Assembly (NCBI RefSeq): GCF_036013645.1
Contig: NZ_CP107869.1
Location: forward strand, 2,976,001-3,040,000
Direction of reading: 5' to 3'
From: Streptomyces sp. NBC_00490
GTDB taxonomy: Bacteria > Actinomycetota > Actinomycetes > Streptomycetales > Streptomycetaceae
Length of the DNA: 64,000 nt
Of this stretch, positions 17,041-25,486 are shown piece after piece; the first letter of the stretch is position 1, and every line of letters starts with the position of its first letter. The notes under the pieces were generated by a model. It made no database searches. It saw only the letters and a list, made by a program, of their open reading frames with translations, and had not been told where the DNA came from. Made by a program: the position numbers and the translations under genes.

Positions 17041-18722
17041 TTGAGCACGCACAAGAGACACCTCACACGCCGCCGCGTGCTCGGGGCATCCGCGATCGGC
17101 GTCGCCGCCACCGGCGCCGCCGTCGCGGGCGGAACCGGACTGCTGTCGTCGGCGTCCGCCGCGGCCTTCGGCTACCGGGACGACGGCAAGAACTACGTCA
17201 TCGACACCGGTGCCTCGCTCGTGTTCAAGGTCTCCAAGTCGACGGGCGACCTCACCTCCCTCGCCTACAAAGGCAAGGAGTACGAGGGCTACGGCGGCAA
17301 GCACTCGCACGTCGAGTCCGGCCTCGGCGCCTCCACGGTGACGATCAAGCAGTGGGCTCGACGATCCTGGTGAAGGCCGCCCACGGCGCGATCACCCAGT
17401 GGTACGCGGCCCGCAGCGGCCAGAACAACGTCTACGCCTGGACGAACAAGGCGGACGCCTCCTTCACCGCGACCCGCTACCTCGTCCGCCTCAAGCCCGG
17501 GATGTTCCCCAACGAGGGCTCCGACTCCTGGATCGAGGCCTCCGACAAAATCATCGAGGCCGGTGATGTCTGGAAGCGGGGCGACGGCACGACCCACTCC
17601 AAGCACTACTCGGGCAAGCGTGTCATCGACTACGACCACGTCGGCTTCACCACCGGCTCGGTCGGTCTGTACCTGGTGCGCTCCCATCACGAGAAGGCCT
17701 CGGGCGGCCCCTTCTACCGCTCGCTGCTGCGCCACTCCAACGACCTGGGCGCCGGGCTCTACGAGATCCTGCACTACAACCAGGCCCAGACGGAGCCGGA
17801 GCGCTTCGGTCTCCAGGGCCCGTACGTGCTGGCCTTCACCGACGGAGGTACTCCCTCCTCGTCCCTCTTCCACGACAGGCTCGACACCTCCTGGGTGGAC
17901 GGCCTCGGCATCACCGGCTGGGTCGGCGCGGCCGGCCGCGGCAAGGTGGCGGGCGTCGGGCTGAAGGGGATGGACGCCAGGTACCCCTACACCGTGGGCT
18001 TCGCCAACGCGGACGCCCAGTACTGGGCGAAGGCCGCTGCGGGCACGGGCGGTTTCTCCTGCAAGGGGATGCTGCCGGGGACGTACACGCTGACCGTCTA
18101 CAAGGGCGAACTCGCCGTGCACACCGCGTCGGTGAAGGTCACGGCGGGCGGTACGACGTCCCTGAACAGCCTGACCGTCACGGGCGACCCGTCGACGGCT
18201 CCGGCGATCTGGCGGCTCGGCGACTGGGACGGCACGCCCGGGGAGTTCAAGAACGCCGAGCTGATGACGTACGCGCACCCGTCCGACGCCCGCGCGGCGA
18301 AGTGGACCGGCAACGTCACGATCGGCGGCGGCGGTGAGGCGGCGTCCTTCCCCGCGTACATGTGGAAGGACGTCAACGACGGCATCCTGGTCCACTTCAA
18401 GTTGACCAAGGCACAAGCCGCGTCCGCGCACACTCTCAGGATCGGTGTCACGGACGCCTTCCTCAACGGGCGTCCGCGCGTCACCGTGAACGACTGGGTT
18501 TCGGCCGTCCCCTCGGCCCCCGCCCAGCCCAACACCCGCTCTCTCACCACAGGTTCATACCGTGGGAACAACCATTCGTTCACCTTCAACGTCCCTAATA
18601 GTGCGTGGCAGACGGACACCTCCCGGTACAACGTCCTGAAGCTCGAGATCGTCAGTGGTTCGACCGGCACGGCCTATCTCAGCCCGGGCACGTCGTTCGA
18701 CTGCATGGACCTGCTGACCTGA
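17041..18722 (+). pseudogene. Rhamnogalacturonan endolyase (PL4-like), interrupted by a single-base frameshift
   Basis: Two reading frames together encode one protein of about 560 residues. Frame 1 (17041-17373; TTG start with GGAG nine bases upstream) gives a twin-arginine-type signal and the first beta-sandwich strands up to VTIKQW. Frame 2 continues at once with GSTILVKAAHGAITQWYA and runs to 18722 through the catalytic domain, a fibronectin-like domain and a C-terminal carbohydrate-binding domain. The junction is at GGG 17354-17356; one extra G would restore Trp-Gly-Ser. No slippery heptamer is present. It would cut the rhamnose-galacturonate backbone; as written it is broken, or the base is a sequencing error. 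Confidence 0.85.
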
Positions 18723-18773
18723 GCCCCCCTCGGTCAGCAGTAGCCGGCCCGAGCCCCCCTCGGCCGGCACAGA

Positions 18774-18807
18774 GAACGCCCCGCCTGTGACGACAGGCGG
18801 GGCGTTC
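18774..18807. terminator. Strong bidirectional terminator
   Basis: Fifteen-base perfect inverted repeat, GAACGCCCCGCCTGT (18774-18788) and ACAGGCGGGGCGTTC (18793-18807), with a four-base loop. It lies between the convergent rhamnogalacturonan lyase and PL9 genes and is followed by CGTTTCCC. Confidence 0.9.
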
Positions 18808-18819
18808 CGTTTCCCGCGT

Positions 18820-19974
18820 TCAGTTCATCGTCGAACCGATGGCGGTCGAGCCGGTGGTGAGGAAGGTGGTGGCCGGGAGCGAACCGTCCGACTTCCGCGC
18901 GCTGTACGCCGTTGTGGCGTCCGTCGACTTGAAGGACGGTGTCGAGACCCCGCCGTCCCAGTTGTTCGCGGCGGACACCGTCGACGAGCCCGGCTTCGAC
19001 AGGCCGCCCTTGTTGCCCACGGCCAGGTTCCGCGCGAGGCGGGCCTTGCCCGTGGCGAAGTAGAAGCCCGCCTCGGCGTTGGCGTACGCCGTGTTGCGGT
19101 TCAGGACGATCGCGCCCGGGTTGGAGTTCTCGGTGAACCCGTTCAGCGTGTTGTCCCAGGCCGCGTTGTTGTTGACGACGTGCGCGACCGTGACACCCCC
19201 GCCGCCCAGCTTGTAGCCGTTGCCGTTGCCCTCGAAGGCCGAGTCGTTCCAGCGGTTCTTGCCGTTGCCGAAGGCCCAGGAGTGCTCGATGGTGACGGGG
19301 GAGGAGAACTGCCAGAGGTCGAGACCGTCATCCGAGTTGTTGTGGAGACGGGCGCCGGTGATCCTGTTGCCGGTGCCGGAGCCGAACTTGACCGCGATGC
19401 CGTCGGCGTTCTGTCCGTGTCCGGCCGGGTCGTAGTTGCCGTGGCTGTCCAGGTTCTGCACGAGGTTGTTCGTCGTGCCGTCGCCGCGCAGCGTGAACCC
19501 GGAGTCGCCGTTGTTCGCGGTGACGAGGTTCTTGAAGACGCCGCCCACGGACGAGGTGACGACGAAGCCCTGGGCCGGGGAGTTCTGGAAGGTCAGGTTC
19601 TGCACGGTCCAGTAGTCGCCGTAGATCCCGGCCAGCCAGGACCCGTCGGCCAGCTTGGAGCCGTCGATCTTGACCTTCTCGCTGCCGTACGCCTGGAGGG
19701 TGATCCGTGCCGAACTCGTGCCGTTCGCGGTCGACTTGAGGGTCGTCGTCGGGTAGTAGGTGCCGGCGCGGAGCTGGATGGTGGTGCCCGCGGCGGCGCT
19801 CTTCACGGCTGCTTCGAGCTGTGCGGTGGTGGTCACGGTGACCGTCGACGAAGCGGCCTCGGCGCCGCCGTTCGACAGGCCGAGGTAGACGCCGCCCGCC
19901 CCCGCGGCGACGGCCACCGCCGCGGCGACGGAGAGCGTTCGGGTCCTGCGGTGGCGTCCGGTGCTCTGACGCAC
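18820..19974 (-). CDS. Pectate lyase, PL9-like right-handed beta-helix, secreted
   Basis: The 384-residue secreted protein has a basic N-terminus and hydrophobic helix ending near GAEA (about residue 40), then a parallel beta-helix of short Asn-rich turns. The PL9 core NADGIAVKFGSGTGN contains Lys196, which by comparison with Pel9A is the expected catalytic base; nearby NNSDDGLDLW supplies Ca2+-binding acidic residues. It is an endo-acting polygalacturonate lyase. It is divergent from the tandem GH43 gene and convergent with the PL4 gene. It is a clear paralogue of the PL9 protein encoded at 23279-24391. Confidence 0.9.
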   Translation of the reverse strand: MRQSTGRHRRTRTLSVAAAVAVAAGAGGVYLGLSNGGAEAASSTVTVTTTAQLEAAVKSAAAGTTIQLRAGTYYPTTTLKSTANGTSSARITLQAYGSEKVKIDGSKLADGSWLAGIYGDYWTVQNLTFQNSPAQGFVVTSSVGGVFKNLVTANNGDSGFTLRGDGTTNNLVQNLDSHGNYDPAGHGQNADGIAVKFGSGTGNRITGARLHNNSDDGLDLWQFSSPVTIEHSWAFGNGKNRWNDSAFEGNGNGYKLGGGGVTVAHVVNNNAAWDNTLNGFTENSNPGAIVLNRNTAYANAEAGFYFATGKARLARNLAVGNKGGLSKPGSSTVSAANNWDGGVSTPSFKSTDATTAYSARKSDGSLPATTFLTTGSTAIGSTMN

Positions 19975-20004
19975 GGGGCGTTCCTTTCCTAGGCGATGGA
20001 GGCG

Positions 20005-20036
20005 AAACGGGCCGGAGGGGCCGCCCCGGCCCGTTT
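20005..20036. terminator. Terminator-like hairpin inside a divergent promoter region
   Basis: AAACGGGCCGG (20005-20015) and CCGGCCCGTTT (20026-20036) form an 11-bp perfect stem with a 10-base loop. It sits between the divergent PL9 (19974) and GH43 (20198) starts, where a terminator is not expected. Confidence 0.6.
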
Positions 20037-20092
20037 CTGCATCCAGGTCGCCGCCGCGCCCGCAAAAGTTGCCGCGGAGCGTGAAGATCGAT

Positions 20093-20103
20093 CGAAAGTT
20101 TCG
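20093..20103. promoter_or_regulatory. Candidate LacI-family operator upstream of the GH43 gene
   Basis: CGAAAGTTTCG is a perfect 11-base palindrome. It fits the CGAA-N-TTCG type bound by LacI-family xylan/arabinan regulators of Streptomyces, and lies 95 bases before the GH43 start. The cognate regulator is not in the window. Confidence 0.5.
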
Positions 20104-20197
20104 GTGTCACCCATCCCCTGCACACCGATTGACGCGTCCGGTCCCACCGATGACACTCCGATCGAACACAAACCCCCACACTCACACAGGATGTGTC

Positions 20198-22408
20198 ATG
20201 CGCCCCCGCACCGCTCGCACGCTCCTGCTCCCCCTCCTCGCCCTTCTGCTGGGCCTTCTGTCGGCCCCGCCCAGTACCGCCGACTCCGGAGCTCCACCCG
20301 TGAACAAGCCCAAGTACGCCGGATATCTCTTCACCTACTTCACCGGCGAGGGCACCGCCGACGGCGAGCAGATCCGCTATGCCCTCAGCCGTGGCAACGA
20401 CCCGCTGCACTGGCGTGAGCTGAACGCCGGAAAGCCGGTCCTGACCTCGACGACCGGCGAGAAGGGGCTGCGCGACCCGTTCGTGATCCGCTCCCCCAAG
20501 GGCGACAAGTTCTATCTGATCGCCACCGACCTGCGCATGTACAAGAACAGCAGCGGCAGCTGGGACCACGTCCAGCGGCACGGCAGCAAGTCGATCATGG
20601 TCTGGGAGTCCACCGATCTGGTCCACTGGACCGACCAGCGCCTGGTGAAGGTCTCCCCCGACGCCGCGGGCAACACCTGGGCGCCGGAGGCCTACTGGGA
20701 CGACTCCCTCGGCGAGTACGTCGTCTTCTGGGCCTCGAAGCTGTACGCGGACGACGACCCCGACCACACGGGATCGACGTACAACAAGATGCTGTACGCG
20801 ACCACGAAGGACTTCCGCACCTTCAGCGAGCCGAAGGTCTGGGACGACCCGGGCTACTCGGTCATCGACTCGACCGTGGTGAAGCACAAGGGCACCTACT
20901 ACCGCTACACCAAGGACGAGCGGGACCCCGGCTCCTCCAGCCCCTGCTCGAAGTTCATCACCGCCGAGAAGTCGACGTCCCTGACCTCGACGACGTACGA
21001 CTTCGTCGCGGACTGTGTCGGCAGTGGCGCGATGTCGCGCGGCGAGGGGCCGACGGTGTTCAAGTCGAACACCGAGGAGAAGTGGTACCTCTTCATCGAC
21101 GAGTACGGCGGTCGCGGGTACGTCCCCTTCGAGACGACCGACCTCGACTCGGGCCGGTGGACCCCGTCGACGGACTACCAGCTCCCGGCAAGTCCCCGGC
21201 ACGGAACGGTACTTCCGGTGACGCGGGCCGAGTACGACCGGCTGCTGGCGGCCTACCCGGCGACCCCCGCCTCGGTCGTGGACGTGACGGCGAAGGACCA
21301 GAAGGGGTACGCCATCGTCACGGAGGCCGCCTCGAAGGCCGTGCTGCCGATGCGGCCGGACGCGGACCTCGCGCGCCTGGCACCGAAGATCGCGATCGGC
21401 GAAGGCGCCACCGTCAGCCCCCGGTCCGGTACCCGACGCGACTTCCGCAAGCCGCAGACGTACACCGTGACGGCGGCCGACGGCACCAGGCGCACCTGGA
21501 CGGTGGAGGCGGTACGGACCGGGAGTCCCGTCCTGCCGGGCCTCAACGCCGACCCCGACGTGCACTATCTGAACGGCGAGTACTGGATCTACCCGACGAC
21601 GGACGGCTTCCAGGGCTGGGGCGGGACCCGCTTCAAGGCGTACTCGTCGAAGGACCTGGTCCACTGGAAGGACCACGGCGTCATCCTGGACCTCGGTCCG
21701 GACGTCACCTGGGCGGACAAGTACGCCTGGGCACCGGCCATCGCCGAGCGGAACGGCAGGTACTACTTCTACTTCTGCGCCGAGCAGCAGATCGGCGTCG
21801 CGGTCGCGGACTCCCCCGCCGGCCCGTTCAAGGACGCGCTGGGCAAGCCGCTGGTGGCCAAGGGCGGCTCGTTCCAGGGCCAGATGATCGACCCCGCCGT
21901 GTACACGGACGACGACGGGACGTCGTATCTCTACTGGGGCAACGGCCACGGATACGTCGTGCCGCTGAACGACGACATGACCTCGTACGACCCGGCGGAG
22001 GTCAAGGACATCACCCCGGAGAACTTCCGCGAGGGATCCTTCGTGATCAAGCGGAAGGGCACGTACTACTTCATGTGGTCCGAGGACGACACCCGCAGCG
22101 AGAACTACCACGTCGCCTACGCGACGGGACCGTCCCCGCTCGGCCCGTGGACCAAGAAGGGGACGATCCTGTCCAAGCGTCCCGAGTACGGCATCCTCGC
22201 CACCGGCCATCACTCCGTGGTGAACACGCCCGGCACCGACGACTGGTACATCGTCTACCACCGGTTCGCCCTGAACGGGCCGGGCACGTCGGGCGGGGAC
22301 GGCATGCACCGGGAGACGACCGTCGACCGCATGGAGTTCGCGGCCGACGGATCGATTCTGCCGGTGGTGCCGACCCTGGAGGGGATCAGGCCGGTCAGGA
22401 AGAACTAG
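20198..22408 (+). CDS. Secreted tandem GH43 protein (two GH43-type five-bladed propellers)
   Basis: The 736-residue protein has a signal peptide (about 1-29), a first GH43-like module (about 38-350; GYLFTYFTGEG, LRDPFVIR, WAPEAYWDD), an Ig-like linker domain (about 365-445) and a second GH43 module (about 447-735). In the second module the catalytic triad is visible: Asp452 in NADPDVHYL, Asp565 in QMIDPAVYTDD and Glu612 in FREGSFVIK. Arabinofuranosidase, arabinanase or galactanase activity on pectin side chains is likely; the substrates of each half are not assignable. Start 20198 gives a clean signal peptide. Its stop overlaps the opposing phosphatase gene by four bases. Confidence 0.85.
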   Translation: MRPRTARTLLLPLLALLLGLLSAPPSTADSGAPPVNKPKYAGYLFTYFTGEGTADGEQIRYALSRGNDPLHWRELNAGKPVLTSTTGEKGLRDPFVIRSPKGDKFYLIATDLRMYKNSSGSWDHVQRHGSKSIMVWESTDLVHWTDQRLVKVSPDAAGNTWAPEAYWDDSLGEYVVFWASKLYADDDPDHTGSTYNKMLYATTKDFRTFSEPKVWDDPGYSVIDSTVVKHKGTYYRYTKDERDPGSSSPCSKFITAEKSTSLTSTTYDFVADCVGSGAMSRGEGPTVFKSNTEEKWYLFIDEYGGRGYVPFETTDLDSGRWTPSTDYQLPASPRHGTVLPVTRAEYDRLLAAYPATPASVVDVTAKDQKGYAIVTEAASKAVLPMRPDADLARLAPKIAIGEGATVSPRSGTRRDFRKPQTYTVTAADGTRRTWTVEAVRTGSPVLPGLNADPDVHYLNGEYWIYPTTDGFQGWGGTRFKAYSSKDLVHWKDHGVILDLGPDVTWADKYAWAPAIAERNGRYYFYFCAEQQIGVAVADSPAGPFKDALGKPLVAKGGSFQGQMIDPAVYTDDDGTSYLYWGNGHGYVVPLNDDMTSYDPAEVKDITPENFREGSFVIKRKGTYYFMWSEDDTRSENYHVAYATGPSPLGPWTKKGTILSKRPEYGILATGHHSVVNTPGTDDWYIVYHRFALNGPGTSGGDGMHRETTVDRMEFAADGSILPVVPTLEGIRPVRKN

Positions 22409-23202
22409 CTGACGAAGTACGTCGGGTTCGGGAGCTTGTACGTCCTGTCGGCGTAGCCGCCGTCCAGGTCGGAGTACTGGTCACCGAAGTTGGCGACGAT
22501 GTCGTACCCGAGGTCCTGCTCGATGTGCTTGCGGGTGCCGGACTTGTACTGCACGGTCGTGCAGGTCCAGGCGCCCGGCGTGGCGCAGGCGCTGAGGTAG
22601 GACGGCGGGTTGGCCTTGTCCTTGAGGAACACGTGGTCGGCGTCGAGGTTCACATCGGCGCCGATCTTCTTCAGGTTCTCGACGGCCGCGGAGCGCTGCG
22701 CCTCGGACAGACCCGAGTTGTAGAAGACCTCAACGCCCTTGGACTCGGCGTACCGGACCAGCTCGGGGCTGCCGAAGACGGCCGGGCGGTCGGCCTTGTT
22801 CACGTAGTCGGCCCAGGTGGTGGCGTTGTACGTGTAGTTGGTCTTCTTCTCGTAGTCGAGGCTGAGCAGCAGCGTGTCGTCGATGTCGAAGACGACCGCG
22901 GGCTTGTCGTGCTTCTTCAGCGCCTTGCGGGCCGACTTGTCGATCTGCTTCCTGGCGGCCGCGTCGAGCTTGGCCAGGTCCTTGGCGTACTGGCTGCTCG
23001 TGGACGCCTGGTAGACGCCGTTGGCGTCGAGCGTGGTGCCGTAGTAGGTGTCGATGTCTTTCACCAGGAGCCCGATGTTGTAGGGCTCGTGGGTGCTGTT
23101 CGCGGTGGACTGGCCGGCCGTGGCCGCACCGGCGCCGTAGAGGGCGGCGCCGGTGACGGCACACGCTGCGGCGAGCGCCGCGATACGCAGTGGCTTATGC
23201 AT
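22405..23202 (-). CDS. Secreted HAD superfamily acid phosphatase
   Basis: The 265-residue protein has a signal peptide (about 1-31) and the class B/HAD acid phosphatase core: motif I Asp106-Ile-Asp108-Asp-Thr in VVFDIDDTLLLSLDYE, motif II VFYNSGLSEAQR, and a C-terminal GYDIVANFGDQYSDLDGG acidic loop. Asp106 is the expected nucleophile. It hydrolyses phosphomonoesters outside the membrane. It interrupts an otherwise pectin-dedicated region and may simply scavenge phosphate. Start at 23202 (MHKPLRIAAL) places the signal at the N-terminus; longer reading frames add unrelated residues. Confidence 0.87.
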   Translation of the reverse strand: MHKPLRIAALAAACAVTGAALYGAGAATAGQSTANSTHEPYNIGLLVKDIDTYYGTTLDANGVYQASTSSQYAKDLAKLDAAARKQIDKSARKALKKHDKPAVVFDIDDTLLLSLDYEKKTNYTYNATTWADYVNKADRPAVFGSPELVRYAESKGVEVFYNSGLSEAQRSAAVENLKKIGADVNLDADHVFLKDKANPPSYLSACATPGAWTCTTVQYKSGTRKHIEQDLGYDIVANFGDQYSDLDGGYADRTYKLPNPTYFVS

Positions 23203-23278
23203 GACAGACGTTCTACGCGCGTCACCCGGGTGGGCGCGAGACCCGCCGGGCAAAAAACGGGTCAAGCACCCCGGGAGG

Positions 23279-24391
23279 TCAGTTCATCGTGGCGCCGATG
23301 GTCGTCGAGCCCGTGGTGAGGAAGGTCGTGGCCGGCAGGGTGCCGCTGGAGCTGCGGGCGTTGTACGTCGTCGACGCGTTCGTGGAGATGAAGGACGGCG
23401 TCGCGATGCCGGAGTCCCAGTTGTTGCCGGACGAGGTGACCGACGAGCCCTTGCTGACCGAGCCGCCGCTGTTGCCGACGGCGAGGTTCTTGCCGAGCTT
23501 GGCGGCGCCGGTGGCGAAGTAGTAGCCCCACTTGCTGTTGGCGTAGGCGGTGGTGCGGTTGATGACGATCGCGCCCTTGTTGGAGTTCTCGGTGAACCCG
23601 TTGCCGGCGTTGCCCCAGGCCGCCGAGTTGTTGATGACGTGCGCGACGACCTCGCCGTCGCCGCCCAGCTTGTAGCCGTTGCCGTCGCCCGCGAAGGCCG
23701 AGTCGGACCAGCGGTTGACGCCGTTGCCCATGGCCCAGGTGTGCTCGACGGTGACGGGCGAGGAGAAGGACCAGAAGTCCAGACCGTCGTCCGAGTTGTT
23801 GTAGAGGCGGGCGCCGGTGATCAGGTTGCCGGTGCCGGAGCCGAACTTCACGGCGATGCCGTCGGCGTTCTCGCCGTGGTTGGCGGCGTCGTAGTGGCCG
23901 TAGGAGTCGATGTTTTTGACCGTGTTGTTGACGGTCCCGTCGCCGGTGAGCGTGAATCCGGAGTCGCCGCCGTTGATGGTCTTGATGTTGTTCCACACCG
24001 TGCCGGTGCAGGACTGGCAGACGACCGCGCTGTCCGGGGAGTTCTGGAAGGTGATGTTGGAGACGTTCCAGTAGTCCGCGGTCAGCTTGAAGATCCAGTC
24101 GCCGTCGGGCAGGTTCGAGCCGTCGATCTTGACGGTCTCCGATCCGTACGCGGTGAGCTGGACCGGCGCGGACGAGGTGCCGTTGGCCGTGGACTGAAGG
24201 GTGGCCGTCGGGTAGTAGGTGCCGCCGCGGACCTGGATGACCGTGCCGGCGGTGGCACCGGATATGGCGCTGCTCAGCTCGGCCGAGGTGTCCACGACCA
24301 CGGTCGCGGCCTGGGCCTGGGTGGGGAGGACGGCCACGGCGGTGCCGAGGGCGAGGGCCGTCGTGGCGATCAGAGCGGTACGACGAGACAT
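23279..24391 (-). CDS. Pectate lyase, PL9-like right-handed beta-helix, secreted
   Basis: The 370-residue secreted enzyme has a signal peptide ending near AQAA (residues 25-29) and a PL9 beta-helix. Lys182 in ENADGIAVKFGSGTGN is the expected base, and NNSDDGLDFW provides acidic Ca2+ ligands. It is closely similar to the 18820-19974 protein but has a CQSCTG pair absent from that copy, suggesting an added disulfide. It is the last lyase of the long leftward pectin gene run, 45 bases after the alpha/beta hydrolase gene. Confidence 0.9.
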   Translation of the reverse strand: MSRRTALIATTALALGTAVAVLPTQAQAATVVVDTSAELSSAISGATAGTVIQVRGGTYYPTATLQSTANGTSSAPVQLTAYGSETVKIDGSNLPDGDWIFKLTADYWNVSNITFQNSPDSAVVCQSCTGTVWNNIKTINGGDSGFTLTGDGTVNNTVKNIDSYGHYDAANHGENADGIAVKFGSGTGNLITGARLYNNSDDGLDFWSFSSPVTVEHTWAMGNGVNRWSDSAFAGDGNGYKLGGDGEVVAHVINNSAAWGNAGNGFTENSNKGAIVINRTTAYANSKWGYYFATGAAKLGKNLAVGNSGGSVSKGSSVTSSGNNWDSGIATPSFISTNASTTYNARSSSGTLPATTFLTTGSTTIGATMN

Positions 24392-24436
24392 GGAGTGCGG
24401 TCCTTTTCTCGTACGGATGGGGAGGGGGACGGTGGA

Positions 24437-25486
24437 TCAGAGGACGTGGTCGAGCCAGTGGAAGACCTCGTCCTGCATGCGGTCGACGAAGACATGGCCG
24501 AGATCGGGCCAGGTCTTCAGACGCAACCGCTCCTCGGCGTGGCACGAGTGCCAGACGGCGCGCAGCGTGTCGTACGCGGCTCGGACGCCGTCGGCGGGGA
24601 ACAGCGGGTCGAGCCCGCCGTCGAAGAAGAGCATCGGCCTGGGGGCGGCGATGCTCGCCACGTCGGGGAAGTCGAGGAACCGGGAGAGTCCCGGGTGGAG
24701 CATGTAGTACGCCGACTGCCCGCGCAGTGCGTTGTTGCCGGGCACCATCATTTCCCTGAGGCCGGTCATCCAGCAGACGGCGGCGGTGGCCGCGATGTCG
24801 TGGCTGAGCGCGGCGGTCTGCCAGGCGCGGTAGGCGCCCATGGAGAAGCCGAGGGCGGCGACCCGGCGCACGCGTTTCAGGCCGGCCAGGAAGCCGGCGG
24901 CGCGGGCGTCCTCGCGGGCCATGAGTCCGGCGAGGGAGGAGCCGAGGTGGAAGAAGTTGCTCGCCAGGGCCTGCTGCTGGTCGTAGGCGATCGGGCCGCG
25001 GTCGCCCCAGCCCGGGGCGTCCAGGCACAGCACGACATATCCGCGCCGGGCCAGTTCGTCGCCCACGAACCGACCGCTGTAGTACCGGTCGGCCCACGCC
25101 TGGGCGGCGGGCAGCCGGGTCTCGTCGTACCAGGGCCGGACGAGTTTCTCCTTGCCGATGCCGAACTCGGACCCGTGGTCGTGGAAGAGGAGCACGGCGG
25201 GGAAGGGGCCGGGGCCGCGCGGGGTGAGGAGGGCACCCCGCACGCGCTCGTACCGGGTGAGGGAGAGCGTCACCAACTCCCGGGTGTAGAAGTCGGTTCG
25301 GGAGGGCACGCCGTACTCCGGCGCGTACGGTGTCTCGTCCTGCCGCTCCACCAGGAGGTGCTTCTCGACCTTGGCCCGGGCCAGGAGCCGCCAGTCGCTG
25401 AAGTCCCGGACCGGCGACGTGCCCCAGGCGAGCGGGAAGGTGAGCTCCTTCCTCAACTCCCGGTACAGGCTGTCAGGAGTGGCCAT
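24437..25486 (-). CDS. Alpha/beta hydrolase (putative carbohydrate esterase)
   Basis: The 349-residue alpha/beta-hydrolase has its nucleophile elbow at GFSMGAYR (Ser215), acid Asp293 in DGGLDPLFP and His331 in LGHVF. The N-terminal half contains the DHGSEFGIG oxyanion region and an insertion of about 40 residues (KLVRPWYDE...) seen in dienelactone-hydrolase/acetyl-xylan-esterase-like enzymes. No signal peptide, so it acts inside the cell, perhaps de-esterifying imported pectin oligomers; this is inferred from context only. Its ATG (GGGGAGA upstream) overlaps the PL1 gene end by 14 bases, indicating coupling. Confidence 0.78.
   Translation of the reverse strand: MATPDSLYRELRKELTFPLAWGTSPVRDFSDWRLLARAKVEKHLLVERQDETPYAPEYGVPSRTDFYTRELVTLSLTRYERVRGALLTPRGPGPFPAVLLFHDHGSEFGIGKEKLVRPWYDETRLPAAQAWADRYYSGRFVGDELARRGYVVLCLDAPGWGDRGPIAYDQQQALASNFFHLGSSLAGLMAREDARAAGFLAGLKRVRRVAALGFSMGAYRAWQTAALSHDIAATAAVCWMTGLREMMVPGNNALRGQSAYYMLHPGLSRFLDFPDVASIAAPRPMLFFDGGLDPLFPADGVRAAYDTLRAVWHSCHAEERLRLKTWPDLGHVFVDRMQDEVFHWLDHVL

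Noticed and set aside
17345..17373. Programmed ribosomal frameshift in the rhamnogalacturonan lyase gene
   Set aside because: There is no X-XXY-YYZ slippery heptamer and no evident downstream pseudoknot; a one-base deletion in a G run is simpler.
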